DNA of 64,000 bases from Massospora cicadina (Eukaryota > Entomophthoromycota > Entomophthoromycetes > Entomophthorales > Entomophthoraceae). Numbering within the stretch: position 1 is the stretch's first letter; each line of letters begins with the position of its first letter. Below are positions 54,388-64,000 of this stretch, in pieces. The DNA is taken from the NCBI GenBank assembly GCA_022478985.1, contig JAKSZP010018558.1, forward strand, positions 1 to 64,000, given 5' to 3'. A model generated the notes under the pieces. It was not told where the DNA came from, did not search any database, and was given only the letters and a program-made list of their open reading frames with translations. Both the position numbers and the translations under genes were made by a program.

Positions 54388-55180
54388 GTGGAAAGAGGTG
54401 GATGTTCTAGAAGGGGGAATGATCTGGTTGTGAGTCAAAGGAGGTGGATGTTTCTGGAAGGGGAGGAATGGACTGACTGTGAGTTGAAGGAGGTGGAGGT
54501 TTATAAAGGAAAGGATTGGATCTACGGTGATCCAAAAGAACTATCGCGAGTGAAGTGTCAGATGAGGCTGGCTTAAGTGTCTGGAGGAACTGGGAGTGAA
54601 GTGTACTGGGGGCGGATGAAATGGCGCAGGCCATGGCGGATGTTGAGGAGAATCAACGGAGGAGTATGGCGCGGGCAGTGGCCCATCAGGAGCAGCAGGC
54701 GGATACCCAAAAGGCATCTGAAGGGGCTGTGGATGAGTTGTACTGGGGGGCAGATGAAATGGAATTGGCCATGGCAGATATCAAGAAATCTATGGGGAAG
54801 TGCGGAGTGGACAGTGGCCCAGAAAAAGCAACAGGTGGATCCACAAGGAGCATCCAGAAGGGCCATGGACAGAGTGCGCTAAGAGTCAGATGAGATGGCA
54901 CGTGCCCTGGCGGATACCAAGGGAGAGCTATGAGGAAGTTTGGGGTGGTGGTGGCCCATCAGAAGCAACAGGCGGATCCACGAAGAGCGTCCAGAGGAGC
55001 CATGGATGGAGTGTACCGAGGGCCAGATGGGATGACATGTACCCAGATGGATACTAAGGAAAAGTTACGGGGCTGTTTGGAACAGGCAAAAGCCATCAGG
55101 AGCGACAGGCGGATCAGTGCAGAGCACCAGATCCAGAGCTTGGGAGATGGGCAAAGGGCCAGCCACATGCGTGAGTGAAG
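54388..55180 (+). repeat. N1 internal region with ~137-bp tandem repeats
   Basis: Four related units start at 54615, 54753, 54889 and 55026 (spacings 138, 136 and 137). Each begins GATG(A/G)(A/G)ATG(G/A) and encodes text like DEMARALADTKGEL and VAHQKQQADPRRASRGAMD in one frame or another. The units are hydrophilic and helix-prone, suggesting a coiled-coil Gag-like protein. One- and two-base indels break the common frame. Open pieces are 54577-54882, 54621-54893 and 54930-55178. Confidence 0.6.
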
Positions 55181-55280
55181 TGGAAAGGTGATCTGAGGGA
55201 GGAGACGATGTGGCAAATGGTAGAAGTTGTTGCACAGTACCTGGGGATGGCTCAGGGATTCCAATTTTTACAGGGGGTGA

Positions 55281-55901
55281 TTTAATGGATCAGGTGGTAC
55301 CTGATCCGTAGCAATGTACAGATCAGTTAGTACTAGAACTGGATATGAAATTTATAAGAAGAAACCTGAATAAAGAGTAATCAGAGCAAGGGAAATTCGT
55401 TAGTCTGAAGCTGAAATGCATCCTAGTCAATATGACTTTGGACTCATGAGTGTTTTGGATGATGATTCTATGGGGAATGGAATCTTCGCCTGAGATGTGC
55501 TAGATGGTTCAGGAGAGCTTGTCATAGAGGGAAAGCTTATTTTATATTTGCAAAAGCACTATATACTTGAGGATAGGCTGGATTGAGTAGCCAGCTGAGT
55601 CTTCTACAATAACCCTAAAAATCAAATAAAGATTTGGTTGCAAGTCAAAAAAATATTTTATTTAAAATAGAATAGTCAGATTAGAAGACATGGGCTCCAA
55701 TAGTGGGCTTGGTGTGGCGTTGGCGTGTTACTTGGTATCCTCCTACAGCTTTGGACAAGGATCTGAGGACATGTGGCAATGGCGAAACTCGGCGGATGGG
55801 TTTGGGATTGGCTCTGGTGGGCTGGTCTCTAGTAGAGTCAGTTATGTGGCTCTTACTTCCAAAATTCCTTATGGGATATTGGTGCGAACTTGTTCGTTAA
55901 A
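55281..55901 (+). repeat. Right LTR of non-autonomous element N1 (621 bp)
   Basis: Pairs with 53728-54350. Starts TTTAATGGATCAGG (first TG changed) and ends TTCGTTAAA. TATATA near 55562 and AATAAA near 55627 mirror the left LTR. Confidence 0.7.
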
Positions 55902-55906
55902 GACGC

Positions 55907-56600
55907 CCTTACTGAGGTGCAAATGTGTTCTGCCATTACCCTGAATAGTGCCGCTGCACTACCTAACGTCCAACAAGGTGTTGACCTCTTGAATGCAGTA
56001 GAAGGGGATGCCCATCAGTGGGTGTGAGGACTTCTGCGTTCTACTGCACATGTGGGAAATTCTACCTCACTTGTCACTTCAGTATTGCAGCATTGAAACC
56101 CCCTGCGTCACGTTCAGATCGTTTATTCAATTGCTTTCCTCTATGTCTGAAGCTCTTAGCGTGGCCTCTTTAATCACAACCTTCTATTAACTGGCCCCTA
56201 CACTTGAGTTTTCTAATGATATGCTCCAAGCAATCTTTAGATAAGTGTTGAATACTGCCTCTGCCCATCACGAAATTTGGTCCACCCCTATGGGGACAGT
56301 AGAACAAATGTGTAAGGCTGTTACCTCCATCAATGCCTCCCTTCGCCATGCTCACCGCTTTTAAGTGGGAAATTATATGATTGGGCTACCCAATGATGAT
56401 TCGGATTCTGTCTTTACATTGAACCGGTATCAGTACTGGCCCCAAAGTCAGCCAATATTCCTGCATCTGAGTCGATTTATCCTGGTTCACCTATTAATGA
56501 ATCAGTAAAAGCCCAGATTGAAGTAGCTGGTTCCCATGCCCTCACTCTTCCTAACTTTACTCCAAAAAAGGACCCCGACCTTCCCCTGATTTAATAGCTA
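55907..56600 (+). pseudogene. G4 Gag remnant
   Basis: Reads ALTEVQMCSAITLNSAAALP and QGVDLLNAVEGDAHQWV before a stop, then shorter pieces such as IPASESIYPGSPINESVKAQ. No zinc knuckle is visible. The position between N1 and the protease supports Gag, but the capsid motifs are not certain. Confidence 0.4.
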
Positions 56601-56940
56601 TCTCTTTAGTTACAGCGGAGATGACCAAATCTACCAAAAAACAAAACTTCGCCTATTTTTTATTGCCCATGAAGATTAGTATCAGAGCTCACCACATATC
56701 CTTTAAGGCTTTGGTGGATACCGGAGCAGCAGGTAATTTTATGAGTGTAGAGCTAGCCCACCTGTTGGAGCTTGACCTGGACTTAGGTCCTTCTGTTATG
56801 GTTGCTTCATCAGCCTCCCAGCCCTCATAACTAGTCTAACAGATAGTACCTTTCTTGGTTCATCAGTTTAAAATTTGTGATAAATTTTTTACAATGCCAA
56901 ACTTAGCGTTTCCAGTAATTTTAGGGGTAGTATGATGGCG
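56600..56940 (+). pseudogene. G4 aspartic protease
   Basis: The 69-codon frame 56621-56830 contains ISFKALVDTGAAGNFMSVEL with an intact D-T-G-A active site. After a stop, KICDKFFTMPNLAFPVILGV (56868-56930) forms the second half with the usual I-L-G ending. The enzyme would cut the polyprotein. Confidence 0.8.
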
Positions 56941-57179
56941 CCAACAACATTTTAGGATATGCCCAGAATATAATATGGTGTCATTTTCTAAAGATCAAAC
57001 GGAGGGGGAGTTTCCTCTATTAGATAACCTCACATAAACTCAAGGCCGCAGTTCCATCACTTCCCCATTTCCCCTGCGGGCCTTCCGTCAGATTTTACTG
57101 AGGCATTGATGTGCTATTGGAGTATCTTTGACTCTGAGAATGTGGACCTTCTCCCTCATACTAAATTCGATTTAGGATT

Positions 57180-57900
57180 TAAAATGGTGCAGTTGGTAGA
57201 TATTAACTGTTTCTTGTACCCACACACAGCGGAGGAGGAGGCTACTCTTAACGCTTGGTTGGATGATATGCTTAAGAAAGGGTGATTATTGAAAGATACA
57301 TCACCAGTTGCTTCTCCCTTTGTTTTTGCCAAGAAGGCTGATGGTACCCTCCGCCCGTGCATGGATTATGGTCACCTGAATATAATTACAGTACATGATT
57401 CCTACCCTTTACCCCTGGATCAAACTATTGGTCAAGTGATTGCCAAGTCTCGTGTGTTCTCTAAGCTTGATCTCATTAATGCCTCTAACCAAGCTTTGGG
57501 TGATGGAAGATCAAGAATAGTTTACCGCTATCTGAATAAAGAAAGGTATTTTCAATTTCAAGTAATGCCCTTTGGGTTGAATAATGACCAGCCACATTTC
57601 AAAGAATGATTGATTCAGTGCTGGGTAATCTCAATTTACTTGCGAAGTTGCGTACATTGACAGTATTTTGGTTCACTCTTCAACTTCCAAACAGCACGCA
57701 AAAGACATGAAATTGGTAGTGGCGGCCTTACATAAGGCGGGCCTATTTGTTAAGCCTTCAAAATGCGAGTCTTATAGGGAGGAAGTTAACTTTTTAGGTA
57801 ATCTAGTTTTAAAAGATGGGTATGCTAATCCCCCAACAACTTGGACGCCATCTGCAGATGGCCAACCCCAACAACCCAAAAAAAATTAAGGATATTTTTG
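57180..57900 (+). pseudogene. G4 reverse transcriptase
   Basis: The 106-codon frame 57289-57609 has SPFVFAKKADGTLRPCMDYG, LDQTIGQVIAKSRVFSKLDL and MPFGLNN(D)QPHF. After a stop and frame change the polymerase box reads YIDS (near 57655) in place of YIDD; a GAT-to-AGT type change removes one catalytic Asp. The thumb LVVAALHKAGLFVKPSKC and NFLG follow at 57710-57800. Inactive. Confidence 0.82.
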
Positions 57901-57989
57901 GGCGCCATCATTTTACTGAATAAATTCTCCCCAGCCCTCTCCCATTTAGCCATACCACTTCAACCACTCATAGGTAAGAATGTTCCCTT

Positions 57990-58480
57990 TTGTCATACAC
58001 CTGGGTGCCAGCAGGCGTTCAAGTCAATTTTAGAGATGTTCTTATCACCCCCATTCTAAAACATGCTGACCCCTCTAAACCCTTTATCATTGCATGCGAT
58101 GCCTCATCTGTTGCAGTTAGGGCTGTTCTGCTACAGGAGCACGATGGATTAGAACATCTGGTTGCTTACTTTTCCTGTAAATATCCTCTACTGAACAATC
58201 CTGAGCCATCTACAATAAGGAGTTGGCAGCCATAGCATGGGCTTTGACTCATTGGTTGTATCTGTTACAAGGCGCTAAGCATGAGTTAACGGTGAATATG
58301 GATCATTAAGCTCTTCTGTATTTTCTTAAACCCCAGAAGTTGGCACTTAGTCAATCTTGCACCTATTAGGATTTGTGTAGTATTAACTTTAAATATGAGT
58401 CCATGAAAGGTGCGTTAAACGTGCTCCCCAATTTCCTTAGTTGCAACCCTGCTCATTGCTCCACGGACTCAGATGAAGCA
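57990..58480 (+). pseudogene. G4 RNase H
   Basis: KHADPSKPFIIACDASSVAV has the first catalytic Asp. After a frame change come a KELAAIAWALTHWLY-like block with the Glu and HELTVNMDH with the second Asp at about 58280. The end FKYESMKGALNVLPNFLS matches the beginning of G5 at the left edge of the window. Confidence 0.78.
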
Positions 58481-58659
58481 GACCTGGTCACCGTGATTCC
58501 CACCAAACAAATCCTATCCATTGTACCTCCATGGTCTTAGCAGCTCAATTGACCTGTCTCAAAGGAGTAAGTTATTAGATCAATTGTACCTTCCAACTTA
58601 CAAACTGCCCTATATTCTGTGATGGAGGACCTTAAGTATATTCAATCACAGTTGTGTAT

Positions 58660-59460
58660 TCCTCCTCTCTTTAGAGCTGAGGTGTTTTAGGCTCATCATG
58701 ACCCTTCCACAATCTGTCATCTGAGCAATAAGGAATGTATCAACTTGATTAAGTGGACTTATAATTGGGCGGGCTTATAAAAAGAAGTACCATCCTGGAT
58801 CGCCAATTGCATTACCTGCGCGTTGACTAACTCAGATTGATCAGAAATCTTAGTCTTCTTCATCCTTTGCAACAGGCGAAGGGTCCATGGATATTGGTTT
58901 CCAAGGATTTTATTGTTGAACTATCCTGTTCTAATGGGTTTACTGCGGTGATGGTGGTGGTCACTCATTTAACAAAATTTTCATTATTTATTTTATGCTC
59001 TTCCACAATTTCATCAGAAGAAACTGCTCATCTCTTCATGCGCCATGTGTTTTCTATTTTGATCTCACACAGAAGATCATTAGTGACTGTGGTTCCCAGT
59101 TTACAGCGATGTTCTGGAATGAGCTTTTATCTAATTTAAAAATTACACCCTGCCATTCTACAGCGTATCATCCCAGTCCAATGGACACACTGAGCATTTT
59201 AATCAAATCTTGGAACAGTACTTGTTCTGCTATGCTGAGGCCGTGCAGGATATCTGGTCAATTACCTCACTTTTGCTCAATTTGCCTATAACAATGAAAC
59301 ACAAGCCTCTATGGGGTTTTCTCACTTTGAAGCAACTTTGGAGTATAACCCCTTGCTTTTGGTCAGTCCTTGTCTGCGTCCAGAGGTTTCATCTGCCGTG
59401 GACATGCAGAGCAAAATCAGTCTACTCAGTCCTTGGAGCTGAAGCACCCCACTAAGGCTA
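58660..59460 (+). pseudogene. G4 integrase
   Basis: Zinc-binding His (AHHDPSTICHL) and Cys (NCITCAL) pairs lie at 58690-58830. The core runs DFIVELSCSNGFTAVMVVVT (first Asp), SDCGSQFTAMFW (second Asp, near 59090) and SNGHTEHF (Glu, in another frame near 59175). Frames 58837-59139, 58995-59291 and 59210-59455 each hold a part. Compared with G5 it has more frameshifts. Confidence 0.82.
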
Positions 59461-59599
59461 TCAGTGACTACAAACTGTTTGCGGATCAAAAACGGCTTCA
59501 TGGCCATGACCTATGGTGAGTTCATATGGCATGCTTATTATGCAACATTTTTGAATACAGGTACCCTCCTGGAAGTTTGTAGGCAAGTTTGGGTCCCCA

Positions 59600-60037
59600 C
59601 TTGGTGGAGGAAGATTTAGGCATTGGCGCTTTCTGGTTAAAGTTGCCATCTCACTGGAAACAGCATCCCGTCTTCCACATATCTCAGCTGTCCCCGTTCA
59701 AGGGGACTATCCGAGGATCCTGAGCTGATAGTAATTGAGGATGCAAAGAAGCCCAAGGTGGAGAGCATTTTAGCATCCCACAAATCTAGGAGGTCAGTTC
59801 AATATCTCGTCGCTTGGAAGGGTTATCCTTCTAATTAGAACAGTAGGGTCAAGGCCCACAATTGCATGAACTTCATGGAAACATTAGAGGCGTTTCATGA
59901 GTCCCATACCAATGCTCCCTATCCCCCCAAAAAAAGTTGCAAATTTAATGGCAAACAGTTGCCCAAGGCTCACAAAAAATGTAGCTCTCAGCAGTTTCCA
60001 AGTGGTGGCGTCCCTCCTCTGGCAAAAGGATTGGCAA
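59600..60037 (+). pseudogene. G4 chromodomain-like pol end
   Basis: VEDAKKPKVESILASHKSRR leads into SVQYLVAWKGYPSN(stop)NSRV and then MNFMETLEAFHESH. This is the order of a chromodomain: beta strands with an aromatic WKGY motif and a C-terminal helix. Pol then runs QQFPSGGVPPLAKGLAM to the LTR start at 60038. The purine tract here is weak. Confidence 0.7.
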
Positions 60038-62719
60038 TGTAATTCAGGGGAACATCCCCTTTGCTGGATCAGGCGAATTTCCCATTTCGAAATAAGAAGA
60101 ATCCAAAGGGGGCGGCTGTACACCTCATCACCCAGAGCGACCTCGACCATGTGGTAGACAAGCGCTGGATAACAGCACTCCATCTAAAGAATCCTCCTCG
60201 TTCATGCACTCTTGCCTCCACCAAACTATTTTGCCTAATTGAGAAAATCTGTGCTAAAATTATTGGTAAACATCTTCCCCATGAGTGGGAGGGACTTTTT
60301 AAAACTGACGGTACCAAATCCTCAGAATCAAAGCTGAAATGTCCAAAAGCAATGGGAATAAAGCCCGTTGGGTGAAAAACTAATAGTCAAAAAGGGCAAG
60401 TATCAAATTCTTGGCTGGAATTGCCAATGTCATTGAGCTATTGAGCAGTATGATCGTTGATTTCAAATTACCCTCAAAATCACTGGGGCAATACCCAATG
60501 AGCAGGTATCACCATTGGGGACTGTCACCAATAGTTCAAAACCCCCATTTCAAGAATCAGGATTGGTGCCTGATGTAACCCATTTGGCTGAACAAATGCC
60601 CCAGCAACAGGGCACAGGTGGGTTGGCCATCCCAAAGCCGTTTTTGACCTGTTGGGACTACCCCTATGTGGGGTGGCCCTGGGGGATTGCTGTTTCCTGT
60701 TGGGCTAGACGCTGTCACGCTAACTGACAAAAACATAGTAGAGCCTTAGGTCAGACATTTACGGACAAACTAATAGTGACTTGGCCTGTCGCTGAATCCT
60801 TTGATGTCAGTTGAGGTTAATATCATTTCCCCACCCCAATAATTCACCAGGTTAGGTCAAATTTGAGGGCCCTGAGCCCTGCTTTGACAATCTGACCTTA
60901 ACAAACACTATTTAATCAGTTGCAACGCACTGAGGAAATTGTTTGTTGATTTTAAACCTTTACTTTTAAATAAAAATTGACCGCCAGTACCCATTTTTTA
61001 TTTTATTCCATTTCTTAATGCCAAAGTCCCAATGCACTAACTTGGTGGCACGTCAGCCCCTATACTAGATAGGCTATACCCGTTTTGTTGATCACAATCT
61101 CTTCCACCATAGTGAACTGGATCCATTGTGCAAGAAATTTCTGGGAAATTAATCCTGTTATTAAAGCTATCTGCTATCAGGGTGTCAAAATCAAAGGATC
61201 GCTTGCATGATTAATTAAATCCTGCATGGTATTTTGGGCTTAAGTTTGATCAGTGGATCCTTGATTTAGCCAGTTTCTTACAGTTTTAAAACAATTTGGA
61301 AATGCACTATGCATATGAAAACAGCTCCGGCTTTTTCATCCAACTTTGGGTTAAATTTTGCTTTTGTAATTGGGAACTTCAGCTGAGGCAGGCAAAGTTG
61401 CAAGCTGTGGATCCTGAGATCCCAGCTTGCTGACACTCTCCAAAAGCGACTTAAGATACAAATAAAATGAAGATATAATAAAATAGACTTTTATTAGAAT
61501 AGATTAATTGATAATAATTCATTAGGCCAGTCGCCAGTATTTATACCTCCAGGGCATCTCCTGGCCACATCAGAGTACAAAATTTCAACAGATATTTTAC
61601 CACCTCAGTTCAGCCCTTGAACTGATAAAACTGAAACATTTTTCTAGGTTTTTGGTGGCAAAATACTCTCAAAATTGTGAGGATTTCAGGTACAAAAATT
61701 GTGATGAAAGCATGCAAAATTGTCCTAAGATCTTTTTGATTTGAGTTTCGTCATACTGCTGATGAAATACACCTTCTGTGAAATTCTTGCCTCCATTGAA
61801 ATAGATGACGCACCTTTAATTAGGACGTCAGCAGGCCTCTCCCTTGATAGCTTTAGGTACTCCCTTTCAGGCAGTCCATGTGCAAGTGCTATAATGCCAA
61901 TTATGCAGATTAACATATGAATTTCACCCTAGGGCAGAAAATTGATTACGTTGTTTGTTCATTTTATGGTCCATGGGACTATTAAGCATAACTTCAGGTC
62001 ACCCCAAATAATTTTGTAAACAAATTTCTTAAATTTGGTCCCAATTAATCAGGACTAGTTGCTGAAGATTAGTAGAGATAATTGGCCCAACTGTGCAAAT
62101 GTATCCAGCCCAAGCTGCTGATAGAATATTTAATTAAATTGACATTGGGTTAATCAACCCAGCTGAGTAGTTGCAGAGAAGGTTAACCTAAATGTGTGGG
62201 GATATTAGGCACGAGCTTTAGTAATATAATTAAATATGCATAGTAATAATCAGCCTGAGCTGTGTTATTGTACTAAGTTTAAATTAGATTATTAGTTCAA
62301 GCATTAGGTGAGAAAATCGGCCCAATCTGTAGGTTGTCAAAGGGTTTATTTTTGAGTCAACCAAAGAATTTGACACAGGGTATTAGAATCCTGTGGCCTC
62401 ACATATCTTACCTTAAGCAAAGATTTTCCCCTTGTCTCTGCTTTGGTGATGAACCCTTCCACTGGAGATCCTGAAGTAGTTATTCCAGTAGTGCAACCCT
62501 CTGCAGCAAGGCCCGCCGGGTATGAGGTCATATCTGTCTGGTTTATTGCCAGGCTCCTTTTTACGCTCATCTCACATCAATGAGTTATTGTCACCCAATT
62601 TCCCGCACCATACAATGTCATTTGAGCGGCAATGCCACTGGCATTCTGGCTTGCTTTTTGGGTGCTTACGCATCCTGACTAGCAGGCTGGTCTAAACTTC
62701 TTATACCATTTTCCTGACA
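60038..62719 (+). repeat. 3' LTR of gypsy G4 (about 1484 bp plus S1 insertion)
   Basis: Matches the 5' LTR 51966-53453. It starts TGTAATTCAGGGG and ends TTTTCCTGACA, followed by AAGTG. S1 interrupts it at 61182. The text on both sides continues the same LTR positions. Confidence 0.88.
61178..62380 (-). mobile_element. Solo LTR S1 (61183-62375) with TSD CAGGG
   Basis: CAGGG occurs at 61178-61182 and 62376-62380. Between them are 1193 bp that start TGTCAAAATC and end GAATTTGACA, the TG...CA ends of an LTR. On the minus strand a TATAAATA box (61538-61545) is followed by an AATAAAA signal (61489-61495), so the LTR is in minus orientation. No internal region is present. The same family is seen in S2 (32650-33290 and 38541-38677). 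Confidence 0.82.
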
Positions 62720-62724
62720 AAGTG
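62720..62724. repeat. Target-site duplication of G4, right copy (AAGTG)
   Basis: Matches 51961-51965. Confidence 0.85.
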
Positions 62725-63340
62725 GAACTACTAGGCCGCGAATCTAATCTTCAGATATACACAATATTTTATTGGTCCATTATCACCAACAGTTAATTCA
62801 GTCAACCACTTCAACACTTCCACCACCTTGACTAAATCGAGCAGAGGGTATCCTTCTTCCTTGTTCACAACGTCCAATAATTTAACAATTAGTAAGATAT
62901 AAGCACTACGTCAATAGACTCTCATCCCTAAGTAATTTGTCCTTAAAATCCAGCATTTTCATGATGCATGCTACAGTTAATTCAGGCGTTTTGCCTTCAG
63001 TTTTTCAGGTAATTTAACCAGCTATGTTAAAAATTTCCTATAAGTTCAACTTCTAGGTCCGCTGCATATCCAACAATCCTTGGCGAACAAAAACTGCCCC
63101 CTTGGCTTTGATCTCGCTCTTCTCCCCCCCAAAAAAAAATAATGGCCATTAAGCCCCAGTGGCAACGATGCTTCAAAATTCAATAATTAATTTATTTACT
63201 TCAAAAGTAATTGGTTTTTAATTCTCATGAGTTTTATCGTTATTTTTTCATTGTATTTTTATTTTTTATTTATTTTTTATTTTTTCTTTTCTTTTTAAAG
63301 AATTAATAGAACTTACTAAGTGTATAAGGAAGAATCCAAA
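62725..63340. other. AT-rich DNA with a low-complexity tract
   Basis: No supported gene. A T-rich low-complexity run (TATTTTT-type repeats) lies at about 63235-63300, preceded by a C run and an A run at about 63123-63140. Confidence 0.5.
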
Positions 63341-63377
63341 AAGTTATGAGTGTGCTTCATAATTTTGATGCTAGGAC

Positions 63378-63965
63378 TCACATAAGTGTTTTTGGCATAG
63401 CTATATTCACCCCCTTCAGGCTTAGGGTATCTACTGAATATCTCAGTCCCTCAGCTGGGATATTGTCAAGTATTTGTTGCACATATGCTTTAGCAACTAC
63501 TTCAGAGGCTTCAGGTATGACAACCTTACTCTGAGAGAGAGTCATCACATGTACGCTTGTAGAATCTTTATTCAATACTGAAATAGAATATGTTATGAAG
63601 GCATCAAGGCCCCATGACCTGCATGCTCTTGTTGGTCAGGTATGACTGGCGTTTATGGCACAATAGATCATCCCGCATATATTGTTCTTGTTCTTTTCCC
63701 TCCTTCTGTGCGTTATCTGGAAGGACTATATTGACATTACGCTGATGGTTTCTGGAAGCAAAGTGCCATTTGAAATTTCAATTGTAGCAAGTAATCTCAT
63801 CTAATGGGCGTAGGGCCCTGTATTTTCAGTTGGCTCAGTTATAACAGGCAGGACACCGTCAGTCATCTTATTGGTTTTGTGGGTTTTTCCTGCAAGGGCA
63901 GCAGGTCCTGATCTGTATCCAGTATAGTGAGGACCATATTTGGTGAACATCTGCGCAGATAATCA
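63378..63965 (-). pseudogene. Decayed coding remnant, possibly a gypsy Gag-protease linker
   Basis: One minus-strand frame reads through about 195 codons with only three stops, all explainable as C-to-T changes (TAG for CAG, TGA for CGA). The last 65 codons (63378-63575) are fully open and helix-rich (SEVVAKAYVQQILDNIPAEG). The end LSLKGVNIAMP resembles SLKGVNVALP in the Gag-protease linker of G3 (near 40490). I infer a remnant of another gypsy element on the minus strand; a host gene is possible. Confidence 0.35.
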
Positions 63966-64000
63966 ACCAATTTGGATGTCGCAAGGTTTTTTTGCAAAAG
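63966..64000. other. Window edge, unassigned
   Basis: Continues the minus-strand remnant region; too short to interpret. Confidence 0.3.

Larger units (their letters stand above)
53728..55901 (+). mobile_element. N1, non-autonomous LTR retrotransposon (2.17 kb) inside G4 Gag
   Basis: Two direct repeats of about 622 bp with LTR-like promoter and poly(A) signals flank 930 bp. A purine run CAGGGGGTGA precedes the right LTR. The flanks are AATGC (53723-53727) and GACGC (55902-55906), which differ only by two transitions and would be a diverged 5-bp duplication. No protease, polymerase or integrase is present, and the internal part has tandem repeats. It must depend on a partner element. The alternative is a plain internal duplication in G4, which the LTR signals argue against. 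Confidence 0.65.
51966..62719 (+). mobile_element. Ty3/gypsy chromovirus G4 (10.75 kb with two nested insertions)
   Basis: Bounded by matching 1.5-kb LTRs and TSD AAGTG. The internal part has a Gag-like region (53454-53727 and 55907-56600), protease, reverse transcriptase, RNase H, integrase and a chromodomain-like end. N1 (53728-55901) lies in the Gag region and solo LTR S1 (61183-62375) in the 3' LTR. It is the same family as G5. All genes are broken. Confidence 0.88.

Noticed and set aside
61183..62375. S1 as a DNA transposon or MITE because of inverted ends
   Set aside because: The 7-bp inverted ends contain the TG...CA of LTRs. Size, a 5-bp duplication and internal TATA and poly(A) signals on the minus strand fit a solo LTR better.
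62725..63340. Host gene in the right flank
   Set aside because: Frames in this part are short and AT-rich, and a low-complexity tract runs through it. No splice or codon pattern supports a gene.

Overview
This window looks like a graveyard of transposable elements from a repeat-rich eukaryotic genome, most likely a fungus. The elements are Ty3/gypsy-type LTR retrotransposons, one with a chromodomain, and non-LTR retrotransposons (LINEs) with a CCHC ORF1, an APE-type endonuclease and a reverse transcriptase. I see no intact host gene, rRNA, tRNA or CRISPR array. Element bodies are moderately GC-rich and sit in strongly AT-rich DNA. Almost every element reading frame carries stops and frameshifts, and many of the readable lesions are C-to-T or G-to-A changes. 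That fits deamination or RIP-like decay, but I did not measure it. The species cannot be named from this sequence.

Layout. (1) 1-3185: the 3' end of a chromovirus (G5) with its 3' LTR, sitting inside an older diverged LTR (3186-4144). (2) 4145-9084: AT-rich relic DNA with a collagen-like Gag remnant and a tiny retroposed insert. (3) 9105-14378: full-length LINE A on the minus strand with a perfect 20-bp target duplication. (4) 14626-21715: complete gypsy element B on the minus strand with two ~620-bp LTRs, a 5-bp target duplication and a collagen-like Gag. (5) 21721-24026: AT-rich DNA with a second tiny insert. (6) 24041-25987: LINE D, an ORF1-only internally deleted LINE. (7) 26002-31688 and 49918-51960: AT-rich relics that include the split halves of an old B-like gypsy element (B2). 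(8) 31689-49912: gypsy element G3 with LTRs and TSD GACTA. It is swollen to 18.2 kb by LINE B (33291-38530, itself within a piece of another LTR, S2) and LINE C (40769-45990, within the G3 protease). (9) 51966-62719: gypsy element G4, same family as G5, with ~1.5-kb LTRs and TSD AAGTG. It contains a non-autonomous LTR element N1 (53728-55901) and a 1.19-kb solo LTR S1 (61183-62375). (10) 62725-64000: AT-rich DNA with a decayed minus-strand coding remnant.

The boundaries above come from matching direct repeats and target-site duplications read by eye. They give a relative order: B2 before G3; G3 before S2 and LINE C; S2 before LINE B; G4 before N1 and S1.

The most unusual signals are: three 18-28 nt poly(A)-tailed inserts, each flanked by a perfect 15-17 bp duplication and apparently all 5' truncations of one unknown retrotransposed RNA; LTRs of the G4/G5 family that keep a hydrophobic protein-like frame across diverged copies; a collagen-like Gly-X-Y domain in a gypsy Gag; and a previously unrecognised-looking non-autonomous LTR element carrying 137-bp tandem repeats.
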